Assembly (NCBI GenBank): GCA_016720465.1
Contig: JADKKO010000004.1
Location: 186,001-250,000 of the forward strand
Direction of reading: 5' to 3'
Length of the DNA: 64,000 bases
DNA from: Holophagaceae bacterium
Lineage (GTDB): Bacteria > Acidobacteriota > Holophagae > Holophagales > Holophagaceae
In this document: piece by piece, positions 33,353-42,098 of the stretch
Layout: every line of letters begins with the position of its first letter
How positions within the stretch are numbered: the stretch's first letter is position 1
The notes under the pieces: generated by a model
What the model was told of the DNA's origin: nothing
Database searches by the model: none
The model's input: the letters and a program-made list of their open reading frames with translations, nothing else
Program-made: the position numbers and the translations under genes

Positions 33353-36112
33353 ATGCCCACAGGTTCATCGGCGGAAATCGAAGCGGTGCTTCCATCTCAA
33401 AGTTGGCACCTCACCCACGAAGAAGCTCAACAACGCCTCACCCATCTCGCCGAAGCCCTGGTGGCGGGCGATTGGAACGCCGTGGATGAGGGCTCCCGCT
33501 GGATCTATGAAGTGCTCCGCCCCCACAACGAAGCCGAGGAACGGGAACTCTTCCCGATCCTTGCGGAGATAGGGGCCGATGCCCTGTACGACAGGCTCCA
33601 GGAAGACCACCGCCTGATGTGGGACATGACGCTCCAGCTCCTGATCCAGATCGTCGACGGCCAGGTGGCCCATGCGGACCAGGCCGTCCTCTTAGGGCAG
33701 CGGCTCGTGGACCTGATCCGCGACCATATCGAGGCCGAGGAGCACCTGATGTTGCCCCTCCTGAAAGGCAAATCGCTGTACTGGTCCGATGATGAAACCG
33801 CCGAGGGCTATCTGATCCTGGAGAAAAAGCTGGTGGCTCCGGAGACCTGGTCCTTCATCGTGCAGGCGCCCATGGTGGCCCGCGGTCGGAAACCCGGCCA
33901 ATTCTTCATGGTGGCGCCCTTCCCCGAGAGCGAGCGCATCCCCCTCACCCTGGCCGGCGGCGATGCCCGGCGCGGCTACATCCACTTCATCATGGTGGAG
34001 GTCGGCGCCACCACCAAGGCCATGGGCCGCCTCAGCGCGGGAGACCGCCTTTACGCCGTGGCGGGCCCCATGGGCAAGCCCACCGAACTGATGGAAGAAG
34101 GCACCATCATTCTGATGGCCGGGGGCTACGGATCCGCCGCCATCCTGCCGGCCGCGGAGCTGCTCCACACCGAAGGCAGGCGGGTCATCACGATCCTCGG
34201 CGGCCGCACCGAGGAACGGGTGCTGCTGGCGGAGGAGCTGGGGGCGGTCAGCTCCGAATTGATCATCACCACCGACGACGGCACCCTGGGCCGAAAGGGC
34301 CTGGTCACTGATGTCTTGAAGGAAATCATCGAACGTGAGCCCATCGCGGAAGTCGTTGCCGTGGGTCCCATGCCCATGATGCGGGCCGTATCGGATCTCA
34401 CCAGACCCAAGGGAATCTTCACCCTGGTGAGCCTCAACGCGCTCATGGTGGACGGCACCGGCATGTGCGGCGGATGCCGCGTCTCCGTGGGCGGCGAGAC
34501 CAAATTCGCCTGCTTCGACGGTCCAGATTTCGACGGCCACAAAGTGGACTTCGAGATGCTGCGCAATCGGCAGAGCTGGTACAAGGATGCCGAGCAGACC
34601 GTCTGCGATCCGGAAGAATGCAAGATCGGCCGCAGGCCGGCCAGCGGTCCCGTGGATTACGAGTCCATGCTGAACGAACCGGTGACGGAACTGGATTGGC
34701 GGAATCTGGATCTCCGGACCATCAAACCCAGCCAGAAGATGAAAATCCCGCGCCAGGAGATGGCCTGCCAGCCGCCCGAGATGCGCGTGTGCAACTTTGA
34801 TGAAGTAAGCCTTGGTCTGAGCGCTGAGCAGGCGCAGCTCGAAGCCGCCCGCTGCATCATGTGCAAGCATCCCGCCTGCATTGAAGGCTGCCCCGTCAGC
34901 ATCAACATCCCCGCCTTCCTTCAGGAGATCGTCAACGGCTCGCCCCAGGACGCAGCGCGGATCATCAAGGAATCCTCAAGCCTGGGCTCCGTCTGCGGCC
35001 GCGTGTGCCCCCAGGAGAAGCAGTGCGAGATCAAGTGCGTGGTGGGCATCAAGGGCAAGCCAGTTTCCATCGGGCGCCTGGAGCGCTTCGCGGCGGATTC
35101 CATGCTGGGTTCCGACGAGCTGCCGCCGGTCGAACCGCCCACCGGCAAGAAAGTCGCGGTGGTCGGCGCGGGCCCCTCGGGCCTGACGGTCGCCGGAGAA
35201 CTGGCCAAGAAAGGCCACCAGGTCACGGTCTATGACGCCTTCCACAAACCCGGCGGCGTGCTGCTCTACGGCATCCCCGAATTCCGCCTGCCCAATGCCA
35301 TCGTGGACCAGGAAGTGGGAACGCTGCGGCGCATCGGTGTGAAATTCGTCATGAACACGCTGGTGGGACGAAGCATTACCCTCTCCGAACTGCGGGACGA
35401 GAACGATGCCGTGTTCATGGGCACCGGCGCGGGGCTGCCCAGCATGATGGGCATCCCGGGCGAGGAGTTCAAAGGGGTGTACACCGCCAATGAATTTCTG
35501 ACCCGCATCAACCTGATGCGCGCGGACCTGTTCCCCACCCACACCACGCCCGTCACCGTGGGCAAGGACGTGATCATCGTCGGCTGCGGCAACACCGCCA
35601 TGGATGCGGCCCGAGCCGCCCGGCGCATGGGCGCGGAGCATGTCCATGTCGTGTACCGCCGCACCATCAAGGAATCCACCGCCCGGGTGGAGGAACTGGA
35701 ACATGCGCAGGAAGAAGGCATCGAATTCCACTGGCTCACCACGCCGGTGCAGCTCACCGGCGATGATAAAGGCTGGCTCACCCACGCGGTCTGCGCCGTC
35801 ATGGAGCTCACGGAGCCCGGTCCTGACGGGCGCCGCGGTGTAAAAATGACCGATGAGCGCATCACCATTCCCTGCGACACGTTGATTGTCGCCTTGGGCT
35901 TCGCGGTGAACCCTCTGCTGGCACGCACCGAAACCGGTCTGCGCACCCTCAAGGGCGGCGTTGTGGTGGTGGACGAAATGACTGGTGAAACCACCGTTCC
36001 AGGTGTCTATGCCGGCGGCGATGTCATCACCGGCGGCGCCACGGTGATCCTAGCCATGGGCCAGGGCCGCCGCGCCGCCGCCGCCATCCACGAAAGAATC
36101 ATGGCGGTTTGA
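33353..36112 (+). CDS. Hemerythrin-NfnA-NfnB fusion flavoprotein
   Basis: 919 residues. Residues 1-145 are a hemerythrin/HHE helical bundle with His58, Glu62, His86, His125, Glu129 and His131. Residues about 152-400 match NfnA/ferredoxin-NADP reductase alpha: an FAD/NAD fold with MAGGYGSAAILPA, and a [2Fe-2S] site with Asp368, Cys372, Cys375 and Cys387. Residues about 445-919 match NfnB/glutamate-synthase-small-chain: eight [4Fe-4S] cysteines (501, 504, 509, 513, 548, 552, 558, 562), an FAD site VAVVGAGPSG, a pyridine-nucleotide site IIVGCGNTAMDAA, and GGDVITGGATVI. Nfn couples NADH, NADPH and ferredoxin by bifurcation. An N-terminal di-iron domain is an unfamiliar addition. The ATG 33353 has AGGAG seven bases upstream. 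Confidence 0.85.
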   Translation: MPTGSSAEIEAVLPSQSWHLTHEEAQQRLTHLAEALVAGDWNAVDEGSRWIYEVLRPHNEAEERELFPILAEIGADALYDRLQEDHRLMWDMTLQLLIQIVDGQVAHADQAVLLGQRLVDLIRDHIEAEEHLMLPLLKGKSLYWSDDETAEGYLILEKKLVAPETWSFIVQAPMVARGRKPGQFFMVAPFPESERIPLTLAGGDARRGYIHFIMVEVGATTKAMGRLSAGDRLYAVAGPMGKPTELMEEGTIILMAGGYGSAAILPAAELLHTEGRRVITILGGRTEERVLLAEELGAVSSELIITTDDGTLGRKGLVTDVLKEIIEREPIAEVVAVGPMPMMRAVSDLTRPKGIFTLVSLNALMVDGTGMCGGCRVSVGGETKFACFDGPDFDGHKVDFEMLRNRQSWYKDAEQTVCDPEECKIGRRPASGPVDYESMLNEPVTELDWRNLDLRTIKPSQKMKIPRQEMACQPPEMRVCNFDEVSLGLSAEQAQLEAARCIMCKHPACIEGCPVSINIPAFLQEIVNGSPQDAARIIKESSSLGSVCGRVCPQEKQCEIKCVVGIKGKPVSIGRLERFAADSMLGSDELPPVEPPTGKKVAVVGAGPSGLTVAGELAKKGHQVTVYDAFHKPGGVLLYGIPEFRLPNAIVDQEVGTLRRIGVKFVMNTLVGRSITLSELRDENDAVFMGTGAGLPSMMGIPGEEFKGVYTANEFLTRINLMRADLFPTHTTPVTVGKDVIIVGCGNTAMDAARAARRMGAEHVHVVYRRTIKESTARVEELEHAQEEGIEFHWLTTPVQLTGDDKGWLTHAVCAVMELTEPGPDGRRGVKMTDERITIPCDTLIVALGFAVNPLLARTETGLRTLKGGVVVVDEMTGETTVPGVYAGGDVITGGATVILAMGQGRRAAAAIHERIMAV

Positions 36113-36118
36113 AGGGGA

Positions 36119-36616
36119 CTAGGCCTTGGCTTGGGCCAGGTAGCGGCGAAGGGCTTTCTCGGTCTCCGGCCGGACCATGCCTGCCTGCCTAGCCATGGCG
36201 AGCGCCTCCTCGGCTTCCATATTCAAGTCCAGAACCATATAGGCACAAGCCGCCGCTGCCGCCCGGTTGCCGTTGCTGCAATGGATCAAGACCCTGGAAT
36301 CCTTGGGCAGATCCTTCCGCACCATGCGGAACAGGTCGAAATCATCCTTGGTTGGAGCCCGGCCCATGGCCACGCGGCAGTAACTGATGCCGGACTCGCT
36401 GAATGAGGAGCATTCGGCCTGCGCGTCAAAGCCGGCCTCGCCGTCCTCGCGAAGATTGAAGACATGGGTGATTTTCGCCGCTTTCATTTCCTCGATGACC
36501 GCGGTCGTCATGGGCCCATTCAGGACAAATGTCCCAGGGCTGACCTCCACCGCCCCTGAAATGCCAGTACTGGGAGCCGCCACCACGATGGCTGGAATCA
36601 GAAGGAGGTTGTACAT
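36119..36616 (-). CDS. Tyrosine-phosphatase-like (DSP/DUF442 type) protein, probably exported
   Basis: 165 residues. A hydrophobic N-terminus (MYNLLLIPAIVVAAPSTG) could be a signal or anchor. The P-loop LIHCSNGNRAAAA matches HCx5R, the catalytic phosphate loop, and an upstream FNLRED supplies a possible general-acid region. It resembles the small phosphatase-like proteins related to DUF442 and beta-lactamase-hydrolase-like proteins, some of which sit in sulfide-oxidation loci. It is convergent with the Nfn fusion, six bases away. The start 36616 follows GGAGG. The substrate is unknown. Confidence 0.8.
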   Translation of the reverse strand: MYNLLLIPAIVVAAPSTGISGAVEVSPGTFVLNGPMTTAVIEEMKAAKITHVFNLREDGEAGFDAQAECSSFSESGISYCRVAMGRAPTKDDFDLFRMVRKDLPKDSRVLIHCSNGNRAAAAACAYMVLDLNMEAEEALAMARQAGMVRPETEKALRRYLAQAKA

Positions 36617-36741
36617 AGGCACCTCCGCGCTTTGTCGCGGGTTTCATACAACCCCGACATGTATAAACATCGGTCCCAGGCGGAAATTTGATAGAGGACC
36701 CGCCAGGGAATTGCCCAATGTCACAAACCGCGGTTGTTCGG

Positions 36742-37239
36742 CTACCCCTCTGCCCGGGCCATCAGCAGCTTCCGCGTGTAGGGAATCAATCCTCCAGCAT
36801 CCATGATGCCTTTGCGGGCGGCCGGGAGCTTCACCTGGTCGAAGGCCCGGCCGGTGGTCATATTGAGCACCCGATCTTCGGTGATCTGCAGGTCGTCGCC
36901 TTCGCTGGCTTCGATACCAGGGCAAAGCACCACCTTCAGGCCCAGGTTGATGCTGTTCTGCAGGAAGATGCGCGCGATGGACTTTGCCACCACGGCCACC
37001 TCATAGCCCTTCAGGGTCGAGCAGGCCTGCTCGCGGCTGGACCCGCAACCGAAGTTTTCGCCGCCGACGATGATGCTGCCCGCAGGAAACTCTTTGGCTC
37101 GCAGGCAGGCATTGAAATCCGTCCGGTCGGCGAAAGCGAACTGCGGCGTTTCCGAGGGCAGCACCGTGGCCATGTAGCGACCCGGGTAGATGTCGTCGGT
37201 GCTGATGTCATTTTCGAGCTTGATGATGACCTTGGCCAT
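36742..37239 (-). CDS. LeuD-like small subunit of an aconitase-family hydro-lyase
   Basis: 165 residues matching the swivelling small subunit of isopropylmalate isomerase/homoaconitase: DISTDDIYPGRYM at the start and the active-site loop GGENFGCGSSREQA. It is the last gene of an eight-gene operon, 21 bases after its large subunit, with AGGAG before the ATG. In context with a CoA transferase, an HMG-CoA-lyase-like protein and a beta-decarboxylating dehydrogenase, citramalate to 3-methylmalate isomerisation is the favoured substrate pair. Isopropylmalate, homocitrate or dimethylmalate remain possible. Confidence 0.85.
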   Translation of the reverse strand: MAKVIIKLENDISTDDIYPGRYMATVLPSETPQFAFADRTDFNACLRAKEFPAGSIIVGGENFGCGSSREQACSTLKGYEVAVVAKSIARIFLQNSINLGLKVVLCPGIEASEGDDLQITEDRVLNMTTGRAFDQVKLPAARKGIMDAGGLIPYTRKLLMARAEG

Positions 37240-37260
37240 GGGGGCTCCTGGTTCGCGGTT

Positions 37261-38547
37261 TCAGTTTTTTCTCGGGTCGGTGATGACACCCGTGATGGCC
37301 GAGGCGGCCGCAACGCTGGGGCTGCACAGATAGACCTGGGATTTCGGATTGCCCATGCGGCCCTTGAAATTGCGGTTGGTGGTGCTGAGGGCGGTCTCGC
37401 CATCCCCCAGCGCCCCTTCGTGGACGCCCAGGCAGGGACCGCAGCCGGAATTCATCACCACGGCCCCGGCCTTCATGAAATCGTGCAGATAGCCCTTGTC
37501 GAGGGCCTGCGCGAAGATTTTTCCCGAAGCCGGGAACACCAGCATCCGCGTGCCCTCAGCCACCTTCTTACCCCGGAGGATATCGGCGGCGGCGGCCAGA
37601 TCGTCCAGGCGCCCGTTGGTGCAGCTGCCGATGACGATCTGCTGGATCTTGGTTCCAGCCACGTCAAGGACCGGTTTCACGTTGTCCACCGTGTGGGGGC
37701 AGGCGATTTGCGGCTCCAGCCGGGACACATCAATTTCAACGACGCGTTCATATACAGCATCGGCATCGGGAACCACGCAGGGAATGGCTTCCAGCACGCC
37801 GGATTCATCCCGCAGGTAGCGCACGGTTTCTTCATCCCCCGGAACGATGCCGGAGGTCGCGCCCGCCTCCACGCTCATGTTGCAGATGGCGATGCGGCCG
37901 CTGGTGCCCATCTTCCGGATGGTCTCGCCGTGGAATTCCAGCACCTTGTAGTTGGCGCCCTGGGCGGTGAGGGTGCCGATGAGGTTCAGGATCAAGTCCT
38001 TAGGCCCCACGAACGGGGGGAATTCACCGGTCACCACCACTTTGATGGTCGCCGGGACCTCGATGTTCACCGCATACCCCAGACTCCACACGGAAGCCAT
38101 TTCGGTCGCGCCGATGCCGAAGCTGAAAGCCCCCAGGGCGCCGTGGGTCGTGGTGTGGGAATCGGTGCCCACCACCACAAAGCCGGGACGCACGTAGCCG
38201 TACTCCGGGAGGATCTGATGGCAGATGCCGCCCACGTCGCCGCGGATGTCGTGGAATTTCGCGATGCCGTTGGCCGCCACGAACCCGCGGATTTTCTTCT
38301 GGTTCGTGGCCGTCTTGGGAGATTCAGCCGGAACCCGGTGGTCGAAGATGATGGCGATGCGCGAGGGATCCCAGATTTTGGGCTCCAGGCCGGTGCCCTC
38401 GAACACTTCCTGGAATTGGTTGATCACCAGCGCAGCGTTCTCGTGGGACATGGCGAGATCCACTTTCGGTTCCACCACGTCCCCGACGCTGACGGTAGCC
38501 AGTCCCGCGGCGCGGGCGAGAATTTTTTCGACGACGGTCATGCCCAT
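37261..38547 (-). CDS. LeuC-like large subunit of an aconitase-family hydro-lyase
   Basis: 428 residues, in the size range of the archaeal/HacA-type LeuC class rather than the longer 465-residue enteric LeuC. The [4Fe-4S] cluster cysteines lie in IGSCTNGR and NSGCGPCLG. Substrate motifs GTDSHTTTHGALGAFSFGIGATEM and FDHRVPAES are intact. Partner of the downstream small subunit. It starts at ATG 38547 with AGGAG six bases away, 11 bases after the CoA-transferase gene. Membership of an operon with acyl-CoA enzymes and no leuA or leuB points away from ordinary leucine synthesis. Confidence 0.87.
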   Translation of the reverse strand: MGMTVVEKILARAAGLATVSVGDVVEPKVDLAMSHENAALVINQFQEVFEGTGLEPKIWDPSRIAIIFDHRVPAESPKTATNQKKIRGFVAANGIAKFHDIRGDVGGICHQILPEYGYVRPGFVVVGTDSHTTTHGALGAFSFGIGATEMASVWSLGYAVNIEVPATIKVVVTGEFPPFVGPKDLILNLIGTLTAQGANYKVLEFHGETIRKMGTSGRIAICNMSVEAGATSGIVPGDEETVRYLRDESGVLEAIPCVVPDADAVYERVVEIDVSRLEPQIACPHTVDNVKPVLDVAGTKIQQIVIGSCTNGRLDDLAAAADILRGKKVAEGTRMLVFPASGKIFAQALDKGYLHDFMKAGAVVMNSGCGPCLGVHEGALGDGETALSTTNRNFKGRMGNPKSQVYLCSPSVAAASAITGVITDPRKN

Positions 38548-38558
38548 GTCGGCTCCTG

Positions 38559-39758
38559 TCAGATCACGCCCTTGTCCCTCAATTCCGCTTGCTCGGTTCC
38601 AGAGATGCCGAAGGCCGAGTAGATCTCCGCATTGTGTTCCCCCAGGGTCGGCGGCGGGGTTTCCACGGTTCCCGGCGTTTTCCCGAACTGCGCCGTGAGG
38701 CCGAAGACTTCGACTTCGCCGAATCCTTCCAATGGAATTTTCCTCAATACTTCCCGGTGGCCCATCTGCGGCTGGCGCAGGGCCTGTTCCAGGCTCAGGA
38801 TTTCACCGCTCGGAACATCCCTGGCATTGAGCGCCGCCACCCAAGCGGCTGTGGACTTGGCCGCCAGCTTTTCTTCCAGAAGCGGTGTGAGCAGCTTCCG
38901 ATTCCGCTTGCGCGTGTCCCGCTCCTGGAAGCGGGGGTCGCCCATCAGCTCGGGGCAGCCCAGCACGTCGCAAACCGCCTCCCACTGCTCCTGCTTGTTG
39001 GCGGCGATATTGATGTGGCCATCCAGGGTCCTGAAGGTGCCGCTGGGGGCGGCGGTGAAGTTGTCGTTCCCCATGAGGGCGGGCTGCTGCTGGCCGATCA
39101 GCAGATTGGCCGCCACCCAGCCCATGAGGGGCATGATGCTGTCCAGCAGGGCGATGTCGATGAACTGGCCCTCGCCTGTGCGCTCCCGGTGGAACAGCGC
39201 GGCCATTACCGCGAAGGCCGCGTTCAGCCCGCCCACGGTGTCACAGACTGGAAAACCGGCGCGCAGGGGGTTCAGGCGCTCATCGCCGTTCACCGACATT
39301 TCACCGGACAGGCCTTGGATGATCTGGTCGTAGGCGGGTTTCAACGCATCGGGCCCGGTCTGCCCGAAGCCTGAAATGGCGCAATAGATCAGCTTGGGAT
39401 TGAGCGCGGAAAGCACCTCGTAGCCGATCCCCAGACGGTCCATGACGCCAGGCCTGAAATTTTCCACCACCACATCCGCATCCTTGGCCATCCGCAGGAA
39501 GATCGCTTTGCCCTCGGCGGATTTGGTGTTCAGCGTGATGGATTTCTTGTTGCAGTTCTGCGCGATGAAACTGGTTCCCATCAGTTTCTTGTTCAACTCC
39601 GGCAGGATCCCCAGGCAGCGCGCGAGATCGCCGCCCTTGGGGTTTTCGACCTTGATGACCTGGGCGCCGAGCAGGGCCAGGTGCAAGGTCGTGAAAGGTC
39701 CCGAAAGCACATTGGTGAGGTCCAGGACCTTGATGCCTTCCAGGATTTTCGGGCTCAT
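38559..39758 (-). CDS. Class III (CaiB/BaiF) CoA transferase
   Basis: 399 residues with the family opening GIKVLDLTNVLSGPFTTLHLALLGAQVIKVENP, and the catalytic-aspartate region near DADVVVENFRPGVMDRLG. Class III transferases swap CoA between carboxylic acids, for example succinyl-CoA and citramalate. The start overlaps the HMG-CoA-lyase-like gene by four bases, so the two products are made together. A transferase-lyase pair of this kind is known for activating and cleaving citramalate in Chloroflexus. Formyl-CoA or carnitine-type activities are less likely in this setting. Confidence 0.87.
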   Translation of the reverse strand: MSPKILEGIKVLDLTNVLSGPFTTLHLALLGAQVIKVENPKGGDLARCLGILPELNKKLMGTSFIAQNCNKKSITLNTKSAEGKAIFLRMAKDADVVVENFRPGVMDRLGIGYEVLSALNPKLIYCAISGFGQTGPDALKPAYDQIIQGLSGEMSVNGDERLNPLRAGFPVCDTVGGLNAAFAVMAALFHRERTGEGQFIDIALLDSIMPLMGWVAANLLIGQQQPALMGNDNFTAAPSGTFRTLDGHINIAANKQEQWEAVCDVLGCPELMGDPRFQERDTRKRNRKLLTPLLEEKLAAKSTAAWVAALNARDVPSGEILSLEQALRQPQMGHREVLRKIPLEGFGEVEVFGLTAQFGKTPGTVETPPPTLGEHNAEIYSAFGISGTEQAELRDKGVI

Positions 39759-40666
39759 CCCCGCTCCCCGGCCAAGGGCCCGGTCTTGTAGACGCAGCCC
39801 GGCAGGTCCCGCCCGAAGAAAGCCGCGACATCCCGCGCCAGGCCGATCAGGGTTTCCAGGTTGATATCAGGACATAGTCCCATCCGCTGTAGGCCATGCA
39901 CCAGATCCTCGGTGGCCACGTTTCCCGCGGCCACTTTGGTGAAGGGGCAGCCTCCGAGGCCGCCGAAACTCGTCTCGATCGAGGTGGCGCCGGCGTCCAT
40001 GGCCGCATAGACATTGGCCATCCCAAGGCCGTAGGTGTTGTGGATGTGGGCGGTGATCTCGACACCGGAATCCATCCCGAGGATCCGCTGGATGTACCCG
40101 GATACCTGCGTTGGATGGGCGTGCCCGGCGGTATCGGCGAGGCTGATGGCTTTCAGTCCCGCAGCCAGGTATTCCTCCACGATGCGCATCACGCGCCCCT
40201 CCGTGACCAGGCCTTCAAAACCGCAGCCGAAGGCGCTCTGGACGCTGACCTGCACTTTCTTCCCGGCCGCTTTCGCCTCCAGCGCCATGGCGACAATGCG
40301 GCTCGTGGCATCGTCGCTGGACATGCCTGTGTTCTTGCGGCTGTGGGTCTCCGATGCGGAAACGCCCATGCAGAACATCTCCACGCCGCAGCCCAAGCCT
40401 CGTTCCAGACCTTTTTCGTTGAGCACCAATCCAGATAGGATCGTGCCTGGGTGGCGCTTCCGGCCGGACAGGCTGCGGAACAGCTCATCCGTGTCCGCCA
40501 TCTGGGGCACTTTTCCCGGATGCATGAAGGAGCCCACCTGGATGATGTCGAGGCCCGAATCCATCAGCCGTCCCAGCCATTCGAGCTTGATTTCTGTCGG
40601 GACGACCAGCTTTTCGACCTGAAGCCCGTCGCGGGGGCCGACTTCGTGGATGAGGATCCTGTTCAT
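39755..40666 (-). CDS. HMG-CoA lyase family protein, candidate citramalyl-CoA lyase
   Basis: 303 residues of the DRE-TIM aldolase-like fold. Catalytic features are kept: HEVGPRDGLQ at the start (Arg-Asp), metal histidines in TAHIHNTYG, and the reactive cysteine in GLGGCPFTKVAAGNVATEDLV. HMG-CoA lyase cleaves HMG-CoA to acetyl-CoA plus acetoacetate. The related R-citramalyl-CoA lyase gives acetyl-CoA plus pyruvate and fits the neighbours better. The ATG overlaps the dehydrogenase stop (ATGA). The longer open frame upstream to 41038 overlaps that gene and is not used. Confidence 0.82.
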   Translation of the reverse strand: MNRILIHEVGPRDGLQVEKLVVPTEIKLEWLGRLMDSGLDIIQVGSFMHPGKVPQMADTDELFRSLSGRKRHPGTILSGLVLNEKGLERGLGCGVEMFCMGVSASETHSRKNTGMSSDDATSRIVAMALEAKAAGKKVQVSVQSAFGCGFEGLVTEGRVMRIVEEYLAAGLKAISLADTAGHAHPTQVSGYIQRILGMDSGVEITAHIHNTYGLGMANVYAAMDAGATSIETSFGGLGGCPFTKVAAGNVATEDLVHGLQRMGLCPDINLETLIGLARDVAAFFGRDLPGCVYKTGPLAGERG

Positions 40667-41781
40667 AGCTTTTTCGCGATGGCTTCGCCCATTTCGAGCG
40701 TGGTGGCGCTGCCGCCCATGTCGTAGGTGCGCACTTTCCCTTCGAGGATGACTGCGGCCACAGCGGCTTCGAGCTTCGCGCCTTTTTGGGTCTCCCCCAG
40801 CCAATCCAGCATCATCTTCGCGGCCAGGATGGTGGCGATGGGGTTCACTTTGTACTGGCCCGCGTATTTCGGCGCGCTGCCATGGCTGGGTTCGAAGACG
40901 GCCAGTTTGTCGCCGATGTTCCCCGAACAGCCGAAGCCGAGCCCGCCGACCATCTGGGCGGCGAGATCGCTCACGATGTCGCCGAACAGGTTGGTGGCCA
41001 CCATGACGCCGTAGTTCTTTGGGTTCTTCAGCATCCACATGGTGATGGCATCCACGTTGGCGTCGTCCATCTGGATGCCGGGATAGTCCTTCGCGATGCG
41101 CTTGCCGGTCTCCAGGAACATGCCTTCGGTGGCGCGCACGACGTTGGCTTTGTGGATGACCGTGACCTTCGGGTAGCCGAATTGCTTCGCATATTCGAAA
41201 GCCGCGCGGATGATCCGGTCGCAGCCCTTCTGGGTGTTGATCTTGCAGGTGATGGCGAACTCATTGCCGGGAATATCCGCGAAATGGGCAAAGGGCTTGC
41301 TCAACGATTTCAGCAATGTCTTCAGTTCGTCCGGAACCGGGCTGAATTCCACGCCGGAGTAGAGATCCTCGGTGTTCTCGCGGAAGATCACCATGTCGAT
41401 GCCTTCCTTGAAGTTCAACGCATTGCCCGGATAGGCCTTGCAGGGCCGCAGGCAGGTGTAGAGATCGAACATCTGCCGCATGCGGACGATGGGGCTGCGG
41501 TAGACGAAGCCCTTGCCCTTGAGGCCGGGCACCAGCTCGGCTTCGGCATCCTTCACGGGTTTCGAGGTGATGGCCCCGAACATGGCGGCATCGCTGGCTT
41601 TCAACAGATCGATGGTCCGCTGGGGAAAGGATTCCCCTTCCGTCCGCCAGTACTCCCAACCAATGTCTCCATGGGTATAGGCGGCATCGAACTTCAGCGC
41701 ATCCAGGCAGATCCTGGCCGCCTCCATGACCTCGACACCGACGCCATCCCCGGGCAACCATGCGATCTTGAACTGGCTCAT
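40663..41781 (-). CDS. Isocitrate/isopropylmalate dehydrogenase family enzyme, NADP-type pocket
   Basis: 372 residues of the beta-decarboxylating dehydrogenase family. DMVIFRENTEDLYSGVEF and the aspartates in NLFGDIVSDLAAQM bind metal and substrate, and the conserved lysine lies in VIHKANVVRAT. The coenzyme segment HGSAPKYAGQYKVNP keeps the Lys-Tyr...Val set that gives E. coli isocitrate dehydrogenase NADP specificity. The substrate loop (YRSPIVRMRQMFDLYTCLRP) resembles homoisocitrate and isocitrate enzymes more than LeuB. In this operon 3-methylmalate to 2-oxobutyrate is proposed. The start 41781 follows AGGAG; an upstream ATG at 41802 is weaker. Confidence 0.85.
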   Translation of the reverse strand: MSQFKIAWLPGDGVGVEVMEAARICLDALKFDAAYTHGDIGWEYWRTEGESFPQRTIDLLKASDAAMFGAITSKPVKDAEAELVPGLKGKGFVYRSPIVRMRQMFDLYTCLRPCKAYPGNALNFKEGIDMVIFRENTEDLYSGVEFSPVPDELKTLLKSLSKPFAHFADIPGNEFAITCKINTQKGCDRIIRAAFEYAKQFGYPKVTVIHKANVVRATEGMFLETGKRIAKDYPGIQMDDANVDAITMWMLKNPKNYGVMVATNLFGDIVSDLAAQMVGGLGFGCSGNIGDKLAVFEPSHGSAPKYAGQYKVNPIATILAAKMMLDWLGETQKGAKLEAAVAAVILEGKVRTYDMGGSATTLEMGEAIAKKL

Positions 41782-41798
41782 CCGGATCTCCTGGTTGT

Positions 41799-42080
41799 TC
41801 AATGCCCGCCGCAGGGCTGCGAATAAGTCAGGCAGACGGACCAGCCATCAGTTTCCACCTTGCCCCGGGTGGAGAAGAATTCCATCAACTGGTCGAAATC
41901 GAATCTGCCCCCATGGCAATTGCAGTAGACCGCGTCGGGGCCGAAGGTCTCAGCGGCGGCGCTCCGGAGGGTGTCGATGGTGGCGGCCCCGCCCAACTCT
42001 AAAAGCAGGTTCAGGACGTCATGGCCGAGTACCGCCTGCGCTGCCGTATCTTGCATTCCTTCGTGCATGGCATCCCCCAT
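41799..42080 (-). CDS. YecH-like metal-binding protein
   Basis: 93 residues. The core GHDVLNLLLELGGAATIDTLRSAAAETFG, followed by YCNCHGGRFDFDQLMEFFSTRGK, matches the YecH/DUF2492 family: HGHEVL-type start, two cysteines, and a C-terminal cysteine/histidine tail CLTYSQPCGGH. Its cysteine and histidine spacing suggests metal or iron-sulfur handling. It lies between korB and the dehydrogenase with gaps of 18 and 17 bases, so it is in the operon. A maturation or metal-supply role for the iron-sulfur enzymes around it is inference. Confidence 0.78.
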   Translation of the reverse strand: MGDAMHEGMQDTAAQAVLGHDVLNLLLELGGAATIDTLRSAAAETFGPDAVYCNCHGGRFDFDQLMEFFSTRGKVETDGWSVCLTYSQPCGGH

Positions 42081-42098
42081 GGCCTTTCCTGGCCCCGG

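Noticed and set aside
36742..38547. Ordinary leucine-synthesis leuCD
   Set aside because: There is no leuA or leuB neighbour, the large subunit is short, and both genes lie in an operon of acyl-CoA and ferredoxin enzymes.
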